From Pseudomonadales bacterium (GTDB taxonomy: Bacteria; Pseudomonadota; Gammaproteobacteria; Pseudomonadales; Halieaceae): 64,000 nucleotides of DNA. The stretch is taken from positions 186,001 through 250,000 of the forward strand of contig JACKNU010000002.1 of assembly GCA_024234675.1 (NCBI GenBank), given 5' to 3'. Below are positions 7,777 to 17,006 of the stretch, in pieces (the stretch's first letter is position 1; every line of letters begins with the position of its first letter). The notes beneath the pieces were generated by a model. That model made no database searches, was not told the DNA's origin, and worked only from the letters and a program-made list of their open reading frames with translations. The position numbers and the translations under genes were made by a program.

Positions 7777-8889
7777 TCAGCAGCGCATATATCCGCCGGG
7801 ACAGCGGCTGACAAGCCCCATCAGCTCCAGCGTGGACAGCTCCGCCATCAACCGGTGAACAGGCATATCGCTCAAACTCCCCAGTTGGTCGGTTGAAATG
7901 GTTTCATAGCCGAGCATATCCAGGACCTGTTGCTGGCCGGCGGTGAGGGGCTCCCGGGCCGGGGTCGCCCGGCCCGGAAAGAGCTGCTGTTGCACAGCGT
8001 ACAACTGCCCTAGCTCTTCCAGCACGTCCTGTATACCGGTCACCAGCTTCGCCCCGTCGCGCAGCAGCCGCAGGCAACCGGCGCCGCCGGCGTGAAATAT
8101 GGACCAGGGCAGGGTGAATACCTCACGGTCCTGTTCCAGTGCCGTGCGTGCGGTGATCAGGCTGCCACTGGGCAGGGCCGCCTCCACCACCAGCACGCCC
8201 AGGGAGAGTCCGCTGATAACGCGGTTGCGACGGGGAAAGTTCTGTTTCAGGGGCTGCATCCCGGGGGGAAACTCGCTGACCATGCAACCGGACTGCAGCA
8301 GTTCATCGGCTAGGCCGCGATGACGGGCCGGATAGACCCGGTCGATACCTGTTGCGACCACGGCCACAGTATTGCCGCCCGCCGCCAGGGCGCCCCGATG
8401 GGCGGCGCCATCTATACCCTGGGCCAGGCCACTGCAGATCTGCAGGCCGGCGACTGCCGCCTCACCGGCCAGTGTGCTCGCCGCCCGCAGGCCGGCATGG
8501 CTGGCCCTGCGACTGCCCACCACCGCCAATTGCGCCTGGGCCAGAACCGTGGGGTCGCCGCGCAGGTAGAGCAGGGGCGGGGGGTCGTGTATGGCGCGCA
8601 ACAACGGCGGATACCGGGGGTCGGTAACCGCCAGTACCTGCGCGTCGACAGCAGCCAGGGCGCGCAGCTGGGCGTCGATGTCGAACCCGGCAGCGCGGCC
8701 GCTGCGCAGCGCCTGCGCCAGGGCCGTGGCAACGGCACGCGTCAGTCCGGCTTCCAGCCACAGGCCGCGATCGGCCCCGGCTACTCCCGGCGGGCCGCCG
8801 CAGTGGAGCAACAATCTGGACAACATCTCGTCGCCCAACCCTGGGACGCTGTGCAACAGCAGGCACAGCCGGGTATCTGCAACATCCAT
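7777..8889 (-). CDS. dprA: DNA-processing protein DprA
   Basis: Loads RecA onto incoming single-stranded DNA in natural transformation; widely conserved also in species not known to be competent. 370 residues. An N-terminal helical SAM-like region (about 1-70) precedes a Rossmann-like domain with VVGSRRASHAG (about 125-135), SGLAQGIDGAAH (about 155-166) and FPRRNRVISGLS. A C-terminal winged-helix domain (about 310-370) ends in GGYMRC. It lies downstream of the LysM gene, separated by a terminator at 8947-8971. Confidence 0.96.
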   Translation of the reverse strand: MDVADTRLCLLLHSVPGLGDEMLSRLLLHCGGPPGVAGADRGLWLEAGLTRAVATALAQALRSGRAAGFDIDAQLRALAAVDAQVLAVTDPRYPPLLRAIHDPPPLLYLRGDPTVLAQAQLAVVGSRRASHAGLRAASTLAGEAAVAGLQICSGLAQGIDGAAHRGALAAGGNTVAVVATGIDRVYPARHRGLADELLQSGCMVSEFPPGMQPLKQNFPRRNRVISGLSLGVLVVEAALPSGSLITARTALEQDREVFTLPWSIFHAGGAGCLRLLRDGAKLVTGIQDVLEELGQLYAVQQQLFPGRATPAREPLTAGQQQVLDMLGYETISTDQLGSLSDMPVHRLMAELSTLELMGLVSRCPGGYMRC

Positions 8890-8946
8890 ACATCTTCCCT
8901 GACGTATTCAATGTTCCTGACGGTATCGCCCGCTGTACTCCCACCA

Positions 8947-8971
8947 ACGAAAACGGGGCCAGCGGCCCCGT
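8947..8971 (-). terminator. Rho-independent terminator after the LysM gene
   Basis: Perfect 8-bp stem (ACGGGGCC and GGCCCCGT, 8953-8971) with a 3-base loop. On the minus strand the stem is followed by TTTTCGTT. It lies about 34 bases past the LysM gene stop and separates it from dprA. Confidence 0.75.
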
Positions 8972-9004
8972 ATCATTGTGCATATCAGGAAGCTGATTGG
9001 AACA

Positions 9005-10036
9005 TCAGGGGTTCTTGACTTTATCCCCTACCTTCAGCGGTTTGTCGGACTTCAACACGATGGCGTAGCTGGCCTTGTCGAACACGGAAAAGACCATCGC
9101 CAGACCCGCCCGCACGTCGGGCAGTTTCACGTTGTCCTGGGCGATAGAATCGAATACCGTCTCGCCGGCCTGGTAGACGGCCAGCACCTGACCCACTTCC
9201 AGGCCATCCCGGGCGCCCTTGTTCAGCACCACAATATCGTTGGTGCCGATCTGGGTGACGCCCCCCGGCACGGCGATCATGAAACCGTCCTCGATGGTTT
9301 CGCTGGGCGCCCGGGGATGGAAGGATGCGTCCAGTACCTGTTCGCGCATGGGCAGCAGGCGATCTGTTATCCGCACTTCCTCGGTGACGCGCGTGACTTC
9401 GAGCTGGGCGACTTCCTCCTGGTTGCTGCTCACCAGGGTGGCATTGCCGATATCCTGGGCCTGGTAGCCCAGCAACTCCTTGGTGATGGGGTCGTAGTAG
9501 GCGTCTCCGGGGCGGTATATCCCATAGACTTTCTCGCCATCCGGGAAATTGCCGCGGCCGTAAACCAGGTCACCGGGTGCACTGAGCAGGTGGCCCTGGG
9601 AACCCGAGACGATATAACCGGCGCTGTCGATTTCACCGGCGTCGACGATACGTGACCACTTCAGCCAGGGCCCTATCTCGTCCAGGGGGATAATCGGTAT
9701 GGCCAGGTCCAACGGCTCGACCCGCATATTGGGTGCCAGCTTGACGTCACGGCCCCGGCGCATGCGCAGCTTTGGCTGGCCATCTATCCACACCAGGTAC
9801 AACTCGTCTCCCGGGTAGATCAGGTGGGGGTTGTCTATCTGGGGATTGGCATCCCACAGCTGTGGCCACAGCCATGGTTTCTGCAGGTACATACCGGAAA
9901 TGCCCCAGAGCGTATCGCCCTTTTTCACGATATAGGTTTCCGGCACGTTCTCATTGAGTTCAACCGCCGCCTGCAGCCATGTGCTAAAAAGCAATGACAA
10001 CAGCAGCACGCAAACTGAAAGTGACCTTGTTTTCAT
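9005..10036 (-). CDS. LysM-domain envelope protein
   Basis: 343 residues from the ATG at 10036. A signal peptide (about 1-23, ending LQAAVE) is followed by a LysM motif (YIVKKGDTLWGISGMYL, about 34-50, continuing to PGDELYLV). The rest is a beta-rich region with no catalytic motif that I recognise. LysM domains bind peptidoglycan, so it is probably periplasmic and wall-associated. Pseudomonas has a LysM gene at the same place, divergent from def and upstream of dprA. The start was chosen because it gives the signal peptide and has GGAC upstream; the frame is open to 10075. Confidence 0.88.
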   Translation of the reverse strand: MKTRSLSVCVLLLSLLFSTWLQAAVELNENVPETYIVKKGDTLWGISGMYLQKPWLWPQLWDANPQIDNPHLIYPGDELYLVWIDGQPKLRMRRGRDVKLAPNMRVEPLDLAIPIIPLDEIGPWLKWSRIVDAGEIDSAGYIVSGSQGHLLSAPGDLVYGRGNFPDGEKVYGIYRPGDAYYDPITKELLGYQAQDIGNATLVSSNQEEVAQLEVTRVTEEVRITDRLLPMREQVLDASFHPRAPSETIEDGFMIAVPGGVTQIGTNDIVVLNKGARDGLEVGQVLAVYQAGETVFDSIAQDNVKLPDVRAGLAMVFSVFDKASYAIVLKSDKPLKVGDKVKNP

Positions 10037-10339
10037 TTTTCCGTCCCTGCCTGCTCTTGTTATTGTCTGGCGCAAGCTGCAATTCCCGGTGCAAGGACCG
10101 TGATGCCGCCGCGACAGCTTCCCCCCTAAGCCTCGCCTGTGGCGCCATGCGCCCGGTTCAGCCCCGCTATCTGCCCCTGATTACAAAACGCCGGCTGCTC
10201 GCAAACCGGGCGCCCTGACGCTACAGGTAGTATAATTACTACAGTTTGCTGCCGCCATTTGCCGGTGGCAAGCCTTAATGTTACTAATTCACCCATCCTT
10301 TAGAAGCCGTATTCTGGCGATAACAGAGTCACTGAGAGC
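10037..10339. other. Divergent intergenic region between LysM gene and def
   Basis: About 300 bases without a gene. Contains the dyad GTAGTATAATTACTAC (10227-10242) whose centre is a TATAAT; no good -35 is seen at the expected distance. Promoters for both genes should lie here. Confidence 0.5.
10227..10242. promoter_or_regulatory. Palindrome covering a TATAAT box upstream of def
   Basis: 6-bp arms GTAGTA and TACTAC around TAAT. The plus-strand TATAAT (10231-10236) could be the -10 of def, about 105 bases upstream of its ATG. A protein bound here would block that promoter. Promoter role inferred. Confidence 0.35.
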
Positions 10340-10846
10340 ATGGCAGTACTGGAAATACTCGAATTCCCCGACCCGCGTTTACGGACCAGGGCGAAACCCG
10401 TCAAAGAGGTGAACGATGCCACCCGGCGCCTCATAGACGATATGTTCGAAACCATGTACGAGGCCCCGGGCATAGGCCTGGCCGCCACCCAGGTAAACGT
10501 ACATGAACGTATCCTGGTGATCGATATCTCCGAGGAGCGCAACCAACCGCTGGTTTTTATCAACCCCGAGGTCAGGGTAATCGACCCCGACCTGGGTCAA
10601 TACGATGAGGGCTGTCTCTCGGTGCCCGGCTTTTATGAGACGGTTTCCCGCCCCTCCAGGGTCGAGGTCACCGCGCTGGACCGCGATGGCGAGCGCTTCA
10701 CACGGGAGTTGGATGGCTTGCTGGCCATCTGCCTGCAGCACGAGATCGACCACCTCGAGGGCAAACTCTTTGTCGACTACCTGTCCCCACTCAAGCGCCA
10801 GCGCATACGGCGCAAGCTGGAGAAACAACAGCGACTGAAGGCCTGA
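10340..10846 (+). CDS. def: Peptide deformylase
   Basis: Removes the N-formyl group from nascent proteins; metalloenzyme acting at the ribosome exit. 168 residues with all three family motifs: GIGLAATQ (44-51), EGCLSVP (90-96, Cys92 metal ligand) and QHEIDH (133-138, His134 and His138 metal ligands, Glu135 catalytic). Starts an operon-like run def-fmt-rsmB on the plus strand, 5 bases before fmt, as in most gammaproteobacteria. Confidence 0.98.
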   Translation: MAVLEILEFPDPRLRTRAKPVKEVNDATRRLIDDMFETMYEAPGIGLAATQVNVHERILVIDISEERNQPLVFINPEVRVIDPDLGQYDEGCLSVPGFYETVSRPSRVEVTALDRDGERFTRELDGLLAICLQHEIDHLEGKLFVDYLSPLKRQRIRRKLEKQQRLKA

Positions 10847-10851
10847 CGGCC

Positions 10852-11826
10852 ATGGCAGAGTCCCCGTTGCGCCTGGTATTTGCCGGCACACCCGAGTTTG
10901 CCGCCCTGCATCTAAAGGCCCTCATTGAGAGTAAGCACCAACTACTGGCCGTTTATACGCAGCCCGACCGCCCCGCCGGCAGGGGCAAGAAACTGCAATC
11001 CAGCCCGGTCAAGCGACTGGCCGAGTCGGCCGGCATTCCGGTGCGGCAGCCGGCTTCCCTGAAGGATGGGCAGGCCCAGCAGCAGCTGGCTGCACTGGAG
11101 GCGGATGTCATGGTGGTGGTGGCCTACGGTCTGATCCTGCCCCAGGCCGTTTTGGACGCACCGCGGCTGGGCTGCCTGAACGTGCACGCTTCGCTGTTGC
11201 CGCGCTGGCGCGGGGCAGCGCCCATCCAGCGGGCCATCGCCGCGGGAGACACCGAGACGGGTATCACCATCATGCAGATGGACGCGGGCCTGGACACCGG
11301 TGACATGCTCGCCAGCAGCCGCTGTGCCATAACGGGAGCGACCACTGCCGCCAGGCTGCACGACGAACTTGCCAACCTGGGCAGGCCACTGCTGCTACAG
11401 GTGCTGGCGGACCTGCCGGCTCACCAGGCTGCGGCCACCAGGCAGGATGACTCACAGGCCTGTTACGCCAACAAGATCCTCAAGTCCGAGGCCGATATCG
11501 ACTGGCGTCAGACGGCAGCAGCACTGGATCGCCTGATCCGCGCCTTTAACCCCTTCCCGGTCTGTTTCACCACCCTCGACGGCGAACGGGTAAAAGTCTG
11601 GCAGGCAGAGCCGGGGGGCAGCGCGCCGCTGCCGGAGCCGCCGGGCACGATTTTGCGGGCGGGGCGGGATGGCATCCTGGTCAACTGCGGGACCGGCCAG
11701 CTCAATCTCTGCCAGCTGCAGCTGGCTGGCGGCAAAATATTGTCGGTAGAGCAGTTGCTGAACGCCCGCGCCGAACTGTTCGCCCCCGGCAAGCGCTTCA
11801 CCCTCCCTGACACCGGCGACCACTGA
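10852..11826 (+). CDS. fmt: Methionyl-tRNA formyltransferase
   Basis: Formylates Met-tRNAi using 10-formyl-THF, making the substrate whose product is later deformylated by Def. 324 residues. The formyltransferase core includes FAGTPEFAA (about 7-15), the catalytic region NVHASLLPRWRGAAPIQRAI (with Asn and His) and the aspartate in MDAGLDTGDM (about 143-152). The C-terminal domain (about 210-324) binds tRNA. Its TGA stop shares its last base with the rsmB ATG (TGATG), indicating coupled translation. Confidence 0.98.
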   Translation: MAESPLRLVFAGTPEFAALHLKALIESKHQLLAVYTQPDRPAGRGKKLQSSPVKRLAESAGIPVRQPASLKDGQAQQQLAALEADVMVVVAYGLILPQAVLDAPRLGCLNVHASLLPRWRGAAPIQRAIAAGDTETGITIMQMDAGLDTGDMLASSRCAITGATTAARLHDELANLGRPLLLQVLADLPAHQAAATRQDDSQACYANKILKSEADIDWRQTAAALDRLIRAFNPFPVCFTTLDGERVKVWQAEPGGSAPLPEPPGTILRAGRDGILVNCGTGQLNLCQLQLAGGKILSVEQLLNARAELFAPGKRFTLPDTGDH

Positions 11827-13121
11827 TGGCGCTGGATGCGCGGGCGGCGGCCGCCCAGGTCATCGGGGATGTGATTTTCGGCACCTCCCTGAACCAGGCA
11901 CTGCCGCGGCGCCTGCAGCAGGTGGCGGAGCGCGACCGGGCCCTGCTGCAACAGCTTTGCTATGGCACCCTCCGCCAGCAACCCCGGCTACAACCTGTGC
12001 TGGATCAGTTACTGAGCAAGCCCCTGCGCGACAAGGACCGTGATGTACTGGGCCTGCTGCTGTGCGGGCTGTACCAACTGGAGGGCATGCGCACCCCTGA
12101 CCACGCCGCCGTGGCCGCCACGGTCGGCGCCACCCGCGCGCTGAAAAAGCCCTGGGCAAAGGGCGTGACCAACGCGGTGTTGCGCCGCTTCCTGCGCGAG
12201 CGCGAGCTATTGCTGGCCAACCTGGACGAGGCGGCCGCTGCCAGCCACCCGGGCTGGCTGTTTGCGGCCCTGCGGCGGCAGTGGCCCCTGGAGGCGGCCG
12301 CCATCCTGGCCGCCAACAACGAGCAGCCACCCATGACCCTGAGGGTCAACCTCCGCCGCGGCGACCGGGAGCGTTATCTGCAGAGATTGCAGGCTGCCGG
12401 CGTGGACGCCGCCCCGGGGCGGTTGTCGCCAACCGCCATCTACCTGGCGCAACCCTGCGATGTGAGCGAGCTGCCGGGATTCGAGCAGGGGGAAGTCAGC
12501 GTACAGGACGAGGCGGCCCAGCTGGCCGCGCCCCTGCTGCAGGCCGGCGCGGGGCAGCGGGTGCTGGATGCCTGCTCTGCCCCGGGCGGCAAGAGCTGCC
12601 ACCTGCTGGAGCTGGAACCCGGCCTGCTGGAGCTGGTGGCAATGGACGTGGATGAATCCCGTCTGGGCAGGGTAGGGGAAAACCTGCAGCGGCTGGACCT
12701 GCAGGCCAGGCTGCTGGTGGCAGATGCCGCGCGCCCCGAGGGGGCCCTGGCGACCGATCGGTTTGACCGCATCCTGGTGGACGCGCCGTGCTCCGCTACC
12801 GGGGTCATCCGGCGTCACCCCGATATCAAGCTGTTGCGCAGGCCGGGAGACATCCGCTCGCTGGCAGCCAGGCAGCGCCAGATCCTGCAGGGACTGTGGC
12901 CCCTGCTGAATCCCGGCGGCCGATTACTGTATGTCACCTGCTCCGTGCTGGAAGAGGAAAACAGCCGGGTGGTAGAGGCTTTCATCGACGGCACCGACAA
13001 CGCCACGATCACAGGCCTGGATGTGGCCTGGGGCCAGCAGGCCGGCTGTGGCAGGCAACTGTTGCCTGCGGCGGGCGGGCCGGACGGCCTGTTCTTCGCC
13101 CTGCTGCAGAAATCGGCCTGA
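11826..13121 (+). CDS. rsmB: 16S rRNA (cytosine967-C5)-methyltransferase
   Basis: SAM-dependent methyltransferase (Fmu/Sun) for C967 of 16S rRNA. 431 residues: N-terminal NusB-like RNA-binding domain (about 1-135), then a Rossmann methyltransferase domain with the SAM loop DACSAPGGKSCHLLE (about 249-263), the motif VDAPCSATGV (first catalytic-region Cys) and YVTCSVLEEEN (nucleophile Cys). Overlaps the fmt stop by one base. The unit def-fmt-rsmB is followed by trkA after 119 bases. Confidence 0.98.
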   Translation: MALDARAAAAQVIGDVIFGTSLNQALPRRLQQVAERDRALLQQLCYGTLRQQPRLQPVLDQLLSKPLRDKDRDVLGLLLCGLYQLEGMRTPDHAAVAATVGATRALKKPWAKGVTNAVLRRFLRERELLLANLDEAAAASHPGWLFAALRRQWPLEAAAILAANNEQPPMTLRVNLRRGDRERYLQRLQAAGVDAAPGRLSPTAIYLAQPCDVSELPGFEQGEVSVQDEAAQLAAPLLQAGAGQRVLDACSAPGGKSCHLLELEPGLLELVAMDVDESRLGRVGENLQRLDLQARLLVADAARPEGALATDRFDRILVDAPCSATGVIRRHPDIKLLRRPGDIRSLAARQRQILQGLWPLLNPGGRLLYVTCSVLEEENSRVVEAFIDGTDNATITGLDVAWGQQAGCGRQLLPAAGGPDGLFFALLQKSA

Positions 13122-13198
13122 TCGTGGAGGTCGTTACAATGTGCATAATTGCAGCAGGCGAACACTTACATTCACCGGGCGATTTCATTAAGGTGCTC

Positions 13199-13220
13199 GG
13201 TTATCCGGGCCCAGATAACC
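13199..13220. repeat. Inverted repeat upstream of trkA
   Basis: 7-bp arms GGTTATC and GATAACC with an 8-base centre, nested in a looser outer pair GCTCGGT/ACCGAGC (13195-13229). It ends 20 bases before the trkA ATG. It could be an operator or a leader hairpin; no T tract follows. Confidence 0.4.
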
Positions 13221-13240
13221 ATTACCGAGCTCCCTGAGCC

Positions 13241-14617
13241 ATGAAAATCATCATACTCGGCGCCGGCCAGGTCGGCGGCACGCTGGCTGAGCACCTGGCC
13301 AATGAGCAGAACGACATCACGGTCGTGGACACCGATAGCGACAAGCTGCGGGTGCTGCAGGACCGCCTGGATATCGGCACCGTAACAGGCGAGGCATCCC
13401 ATCCCAACACCCTGCTCAAGGCCGGCGCCGAGGATGCCGACATGCTGGTCGCCGTCACCAACAGTGACGAAATCAACATGATGGCCTGCCAGGTGGCCCA
13501 CACCCTGTTCCACACGCCCACCAAGATATCGCGGGTGCGCTCCCCCCAGTACCTGATTTACGAGCAACAACTGTTCAACCGGGAGAACATACCGGTGGAC
13601 GTCATCATCGGTCCCGAGCAATTGGTGACCAAGAACATCCAGCAACTGATCGCCAACCCCGGCGCCCTGCAGGTGCTGGATTTTGCCGACGGCAAGGTAC
13701 AACTGGCGGCCGTGCGCGCCTATCACGACGGCCCCATCGTCGGCCAGCAGCTGCAGTCCATCCGCCAGCATATGCCGAAAGTGGATACCCGGGTGGCGGC
13801 GATATTTCGCCGGGACCGGGCGATTCTTCCCCACGGCGACACGGTGGTTGAAGTGGGCGACGAGGTGTTCTTCATCGCCGCCAGGGAAAACATCCGCACC
13901 GTCATGGCGGAGATGCGCCGCATCGACAAACCCTACAAGCGGGTGATGATCGCCGGCGGCGGAAATATCGGGGCGACCCTGGCCACCAACATCGAGCGCC
14001 AATACCAGGTGAAGATCATCGAGCAGTCCTACGAGCGCTGCAGGTTTCTGTCGGAGCGACTGAAGCACGCCCTGGTGCTGCATGGCAGTGCCACCGACCC
14101 GCAATTGCTGGCCGCAGAGAATATCGAGGGCACCGACGTTTTCTGCGCACTCACCAACAACGATGAATCCAACATCATGATGTCCATGCTGGCCAAGCGG
14201 CAGGGCGCCAAGAAAGTCATTACCCTGATCGCCAACACGGCCTACGCAGACCTGGTGAGCGATGAAATCGACATCGCTATCTCGCCCCAACAGATCACCA
14301 TCGGCAGCCTGCTAACCCATGTGCGCCGGGGCGATATAAGCAACGTTCACTCGCTGCGCAGGGGCGCGGCTGAGGCCATCGAGGTCACCGCCCACGGCGA
14401 CTCCCGCTCCTCCCGGGTAGTCGGCCGACGACTGGACGAAATCAAGCTGCCCGAGGGCGTCACCATTGGCGCGATAGTGCGCGGCAAAGAAGTGCTGATC
14501 GCCCACAGCCACATCGTGGTGGAAACCGATGACCACGTCATCCTGTTCCTGGTGGATCGCAACATGATCAAGGCCGTGGAAAAGCTGTTTGCTGTCGGCT
14601 TCGGATTCTTCTCCTAG
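13241..14617 (+). CDS. trkA: Trk potassium uptake regulatory subunit TrkA
   Basis: Cytoplasmic NAD-binding gating subunit of the Trk potassium channel complex. 458 residues as two tandem RCK units. The first has GAGQVGGTLAEHLA (about 6-19) and the acidic end of the second beta strand at VVDTD; the second has AGGGNIGATLATNIE (about 237-251). Each is followed by a TrkA-C (RCK_C) domain. trkH starts 3 bases downstream, so both components of a potassium uptake system are encoded together. Confidence 0.98.
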   Translation: MKIIILGAGQVGGTLAEHLANEQNDITVVDTDSDKLRVLQDRLDIGTVTGEASHPNTLLKAGAEDADMLVAVTNSDEINMMACQVAHTLFHTPTKISRVRSPQYLIYEQQLFNRENIPVDVIIGPEQLVTKNIQQLIANPGALQVLDFADGKVQLAAVRAYHDGPIVGQQLQSIRQHMPKVDTRVAAIFRRDRAILPHGDTVVEVGDEVFFIAARENIRTVMAEMRRIDKPYKRVMIAGGGNIGATLATNIERQYQVKIIEQSYERCRFLSERLKHALVLHGSATDPQLLAAENIEGTDVFCALTNNDESNIMMSMLAKRQGAKKVITLIANTAYADLVSDEIDIAISPQQITIGSLLTHVRRGDISNVHSLRRGAAEAIEVTAHGDSRSSRVVGRRLDEIKLPEGVTIGAIVRGKEVLIAHSHIVVETDDHVILFLVDRNMIKAVEKLFAVGFGFFS

Positions 14618-14620
14618 CAG

Positions 14621-16069
14621 ATGAAAATCTCTGTTTCCCTAAGGATTCTCGGAATCTTGCTGATGTTGTTCAGCACCTCGGCACTGCCGCCGCTGATGAT
14701 CGCATTCCTGGCGCAAGACGGCACGCTGCGGGGCTTCCTGTCGGCGATGGGAATTACGTTCTTTGCCGGCCTGCTGATGTGGCTGCCGGTTCGCAATGTG
14801 ACCCACGACCTGCGTATCCGGGACGGGTTCCTGATCACCTCGCTGTTCTGGACGGTGCTGGGGCTGTTCGGGGCGCTGCCATTCGCGCTCACCGAGTCAC
14901 TGCACCTGAGTCCGGTGGATGCAATTTTCGAATCGATTTCCGGCCTGACCGCCACTGGCGCCACGGTTATCGTGGGGCTGGACGAGCTACCCAAATCGAT
15001 TCTGTTTTACCGTCAGTTGCTGCAGTGGCTGGGCGGTATCGGCATCATCGTGGTGGCGGTGGCCATCCTGCCCATGCTGGGCATCGGCGGCATGCAGCTG
15101 TACAAGGCCGAGACACCGGGGCCCTCAAAGGATAGCAAGCTCACGCCCCGTATTACCGAAACGGCCAAGGCCCTGTTCGCGGTTTACCTGGCGCTGACCC
15201 TGGCCTGCGCCGGCACTTACTACCTGCTGGGGATGTCGGCATTCGATGCTATCGGTCACTCTTTTTCGACCGTGGCGCTGGCGGGCTTTTCCACCCACGA
15301 CGCCAGCCTGGGTTTTTTCGAGAGCGACAGTATCCTGATTGCCGCCAGTTTTTTCATGCTGGTATCGGGCATCAATTTCGGCCTGCATTTCATGTCGTGG
15401 CGGCGTCGCTCGCTGGGAATCTACAGCCGGGATTCGGAAACCCGCTTTTTCCTGTTAGCGGTATCGATATGTATAGGTACTACCATTATCTACCTGATCC
15501 TCGAGGAAATTCACGGTCACAAGGAAAGCATCGTTCACGGCGTCTTCCAGGTCATCTCCATCATCACCACCACCGGCTATTCCACCGAGAACCTCTCGGT
15601 CTGGCCCGCCTTCCTGCCCATCATGGCCATCTTCTTTTCCTGCATGGGCGGCTGCGTGGGCTCTACCGCGGGCGGGGTCAAGGCGATGCGCGTCATGCTT
15701 ATCTACAAACAGGGAATACGAGAACTCAAGCAATTGGTGCACCCCCAGGCAGTGATACCGCTGAAGGTGGGAAGGCGCAGGGTGGAAGCGACGATTGTCA
15801 GTGCAGTCTGGAGCTTCTTTGCGGTTTACACCTCGGCCTATATCGTCATCCTGCTGTTGCTAGTGGCCGACGGGTTGGATTTCCTCACCGCGTTTTCCTG
15901 CGTGGCGGCCTCGCTCAACAACCTGGGCATGGGTATAGCGGGGGTCGCTTCGGGATTCGGTCCCCTGAGTGACTTTGCAAAAATGCTGCTGTGCTTCGCG
16001 ATGTTGCTGGGCCGCCTGGAGATTTTCACGCTGCTGGTGTTGTTTACCCCGGCGTTCTGGCGCCGGTAG
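14621..16069 (+). CDS. trkH: Trk potassium uptake channel subunit TrkH
   Basis: Inner-membrane K+ translocating subunit. 482 residues with about ten membrane helices. The four pore-loop filter motifs of the Trk/Ktr superfamily are visible: SGLTATGATV (about 107-116), STVALAGFSTH (about 217-227), ISIITTTGYSTE (about 312-323) and CVAASLNNLGMG (about 427-438). Co-transcribed with trkA, which gates it. It converges on djlA with a 5-base gap and no evident terminator. Confidence 0.97.
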   Translation: MKISVSLRILGILLMLFSTSALPPLMIAFLAQDGTLRGFLSAMGITFFAGLLMWLPVRNVTHDLRIRDGFLITSLFWTVLGLFGALPFALTESLHLSPVDAIFESISGLTATGATVIVGLDELPKSILFYRQLLQWLGGIGIIVVAVAILPMLGIGGMQLYKAETPGPSKDSKLTPRITETAKALFAVYLALTLACAGTYYLLGMSAFDAIGHSFSTVALAGFSTHDASLGFFESDSILIAASFFMLVSGINFGLHFMSWRRRSLGIYSRDSETRFFLLAVSICIGTTIIYLILEEIHGHKESIVHGVFQVISIITTTGYSTENLSVWPAFLPIMAIFFSCMGGCVGSTAGGVKAMRVMLIYKQGIRELKQLVHPQAVIPLKVGRRRVEATIVSAVWSFFAVYTSAYIVILLLLVADGLDFLTAFSCVAASLNNLGMGIAGVASGFGPLSDFAKMLLCFAMLLGRLEIFTLLVLFTPAFWRR

Positions 16070-16074
16070 CTCCG

Positions 16075-16866
16075 CTAGGCGGTGCCGCGGCTTTTTCTGA
16101 TCATTTCATAGGCCGCCTGGATTTCCTGGGACCTTGCCGTCGCCAGCTTGACCATATGCTCGGGCACACCCTTGGCCATCAGCTTGTCCGGGTGGTTCTC
16201 GCTCATGCGGCGGCGGTAGGCCTGCTTCAGTTCCCGGTCCGACACATCGCGGGTGACCCCCAGGGCCGTGTAGGCGTCGTCAAGGGTAGTCCCCGGTTGG
16301 GCGGCGAAGCTGTCGCCGCTGTGGAAGTGCTCCTGGGCCTGGGCCATGCGCAGCAGTTGCTCCAGCTGCGCCGTGCCATATCCCAGCAAGGTGGCAATGC
16401 GCCGCAGGGCGTCGTGCTCGGCGGCATCGAGGCTCTGGTCGGCCATGGCCAGGGAGATCAGCACCAACAACATCGCCTGCTGCAGCTGACGCTGGTGGCC
16501 GCAGGCCTGCAGGAAGTCGGAAATAACCGGCTCCACCTGGAAATCGGGGGCCGCACCCTGCCTGAACAGCTCAATGGCGCGCTTGCGCCGTTCAGCGTCG
16601 AGCGCCATTTGCGTAAAGATCTGCTCGGTGTGCCGAATCTCCACTTCGGACACGCGGCCATCGGCCTTGGCCAGGTAGCCCGAGAGCAGGAAGGTCGTCT
16701 CGAAGAAGCTGGTCTTGATGCGCCGGATATTCTCGGGAGAGGCGTATTTCAGGCTGGTCAGCAGGCCCCGGTCAAACAGGTGGCCCACGAACACGCCTAT
16801 GATCAGGCCAAAAAAGCCTCCCACCAGCAGACCCAGCAGACCACCTATCACTTTGCCGAAAAACAT
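16075..16866 (-). CDS. djlA: Membrane-anchored DnaK co-chaperone DjlA
   Basis: 263 residues: one N-terminal glycine-rich transmembrane helix (about 5-30), a central TerB-like domain (about 55-175) and a C-terminal J domain with the HPD tripeptide (ENHPDKL, about 226). The J domain stimulates DnaK ATPase. The glycine pattern in the helix (GGLLGLLVGGFFGLIIG) is typical of DjlA, where it drives dimerisation. Divergent from glyQ. Confidence 0.95.
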   Translation of the reverse strand: MFFGKVIGGLLGLLVGGFFGLIIGVFVGHLFDRGLLTSLKYASPENIRRIKTSFFETTFLLSGYLAKADGRVSEVEIRHTEQIFTQMALDAERRKRAIELFRQGAAPDFQVEPVISDFLQACGHQRQLQQAMLLVLISLAMADQSLDAAEHDALRRIATLLGYGTAQLEQLLRMAQAQEHFHSGDSFAAQPGTTLDDAYTALGVTRDVSDRELKQAYRRRMSENHPDKLMAKGVPEHMVKLATARSQEIQAAYEMIRKSRGTA

Positions 16867-16977
16867 GGGACTCCTCAGGTTGCCGAGCGGGGAACGCCTC
16901 GCCGCAAACAGCCGGCAGTACCGACGCCGTGGCGGGAGATTCGGGGAAAGCGCGTATTATGCCGCCAAAAGAGCCTG

Positions 16978-16983
16978 TATAAT
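16978..16983 (+). promoter_or_regulatory. -10 box upstream of glyQ
   Basis: TATAAT 24 bases before the glyQ ATG. No consensus -35 is seen at 17 bases; a second -10-like TATTAT lies at 16955-16960. Confidence 0.4.
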
Positions 16984-17006
16984 AGCCGGCTTTTTGCGGC
17001 CACCCA

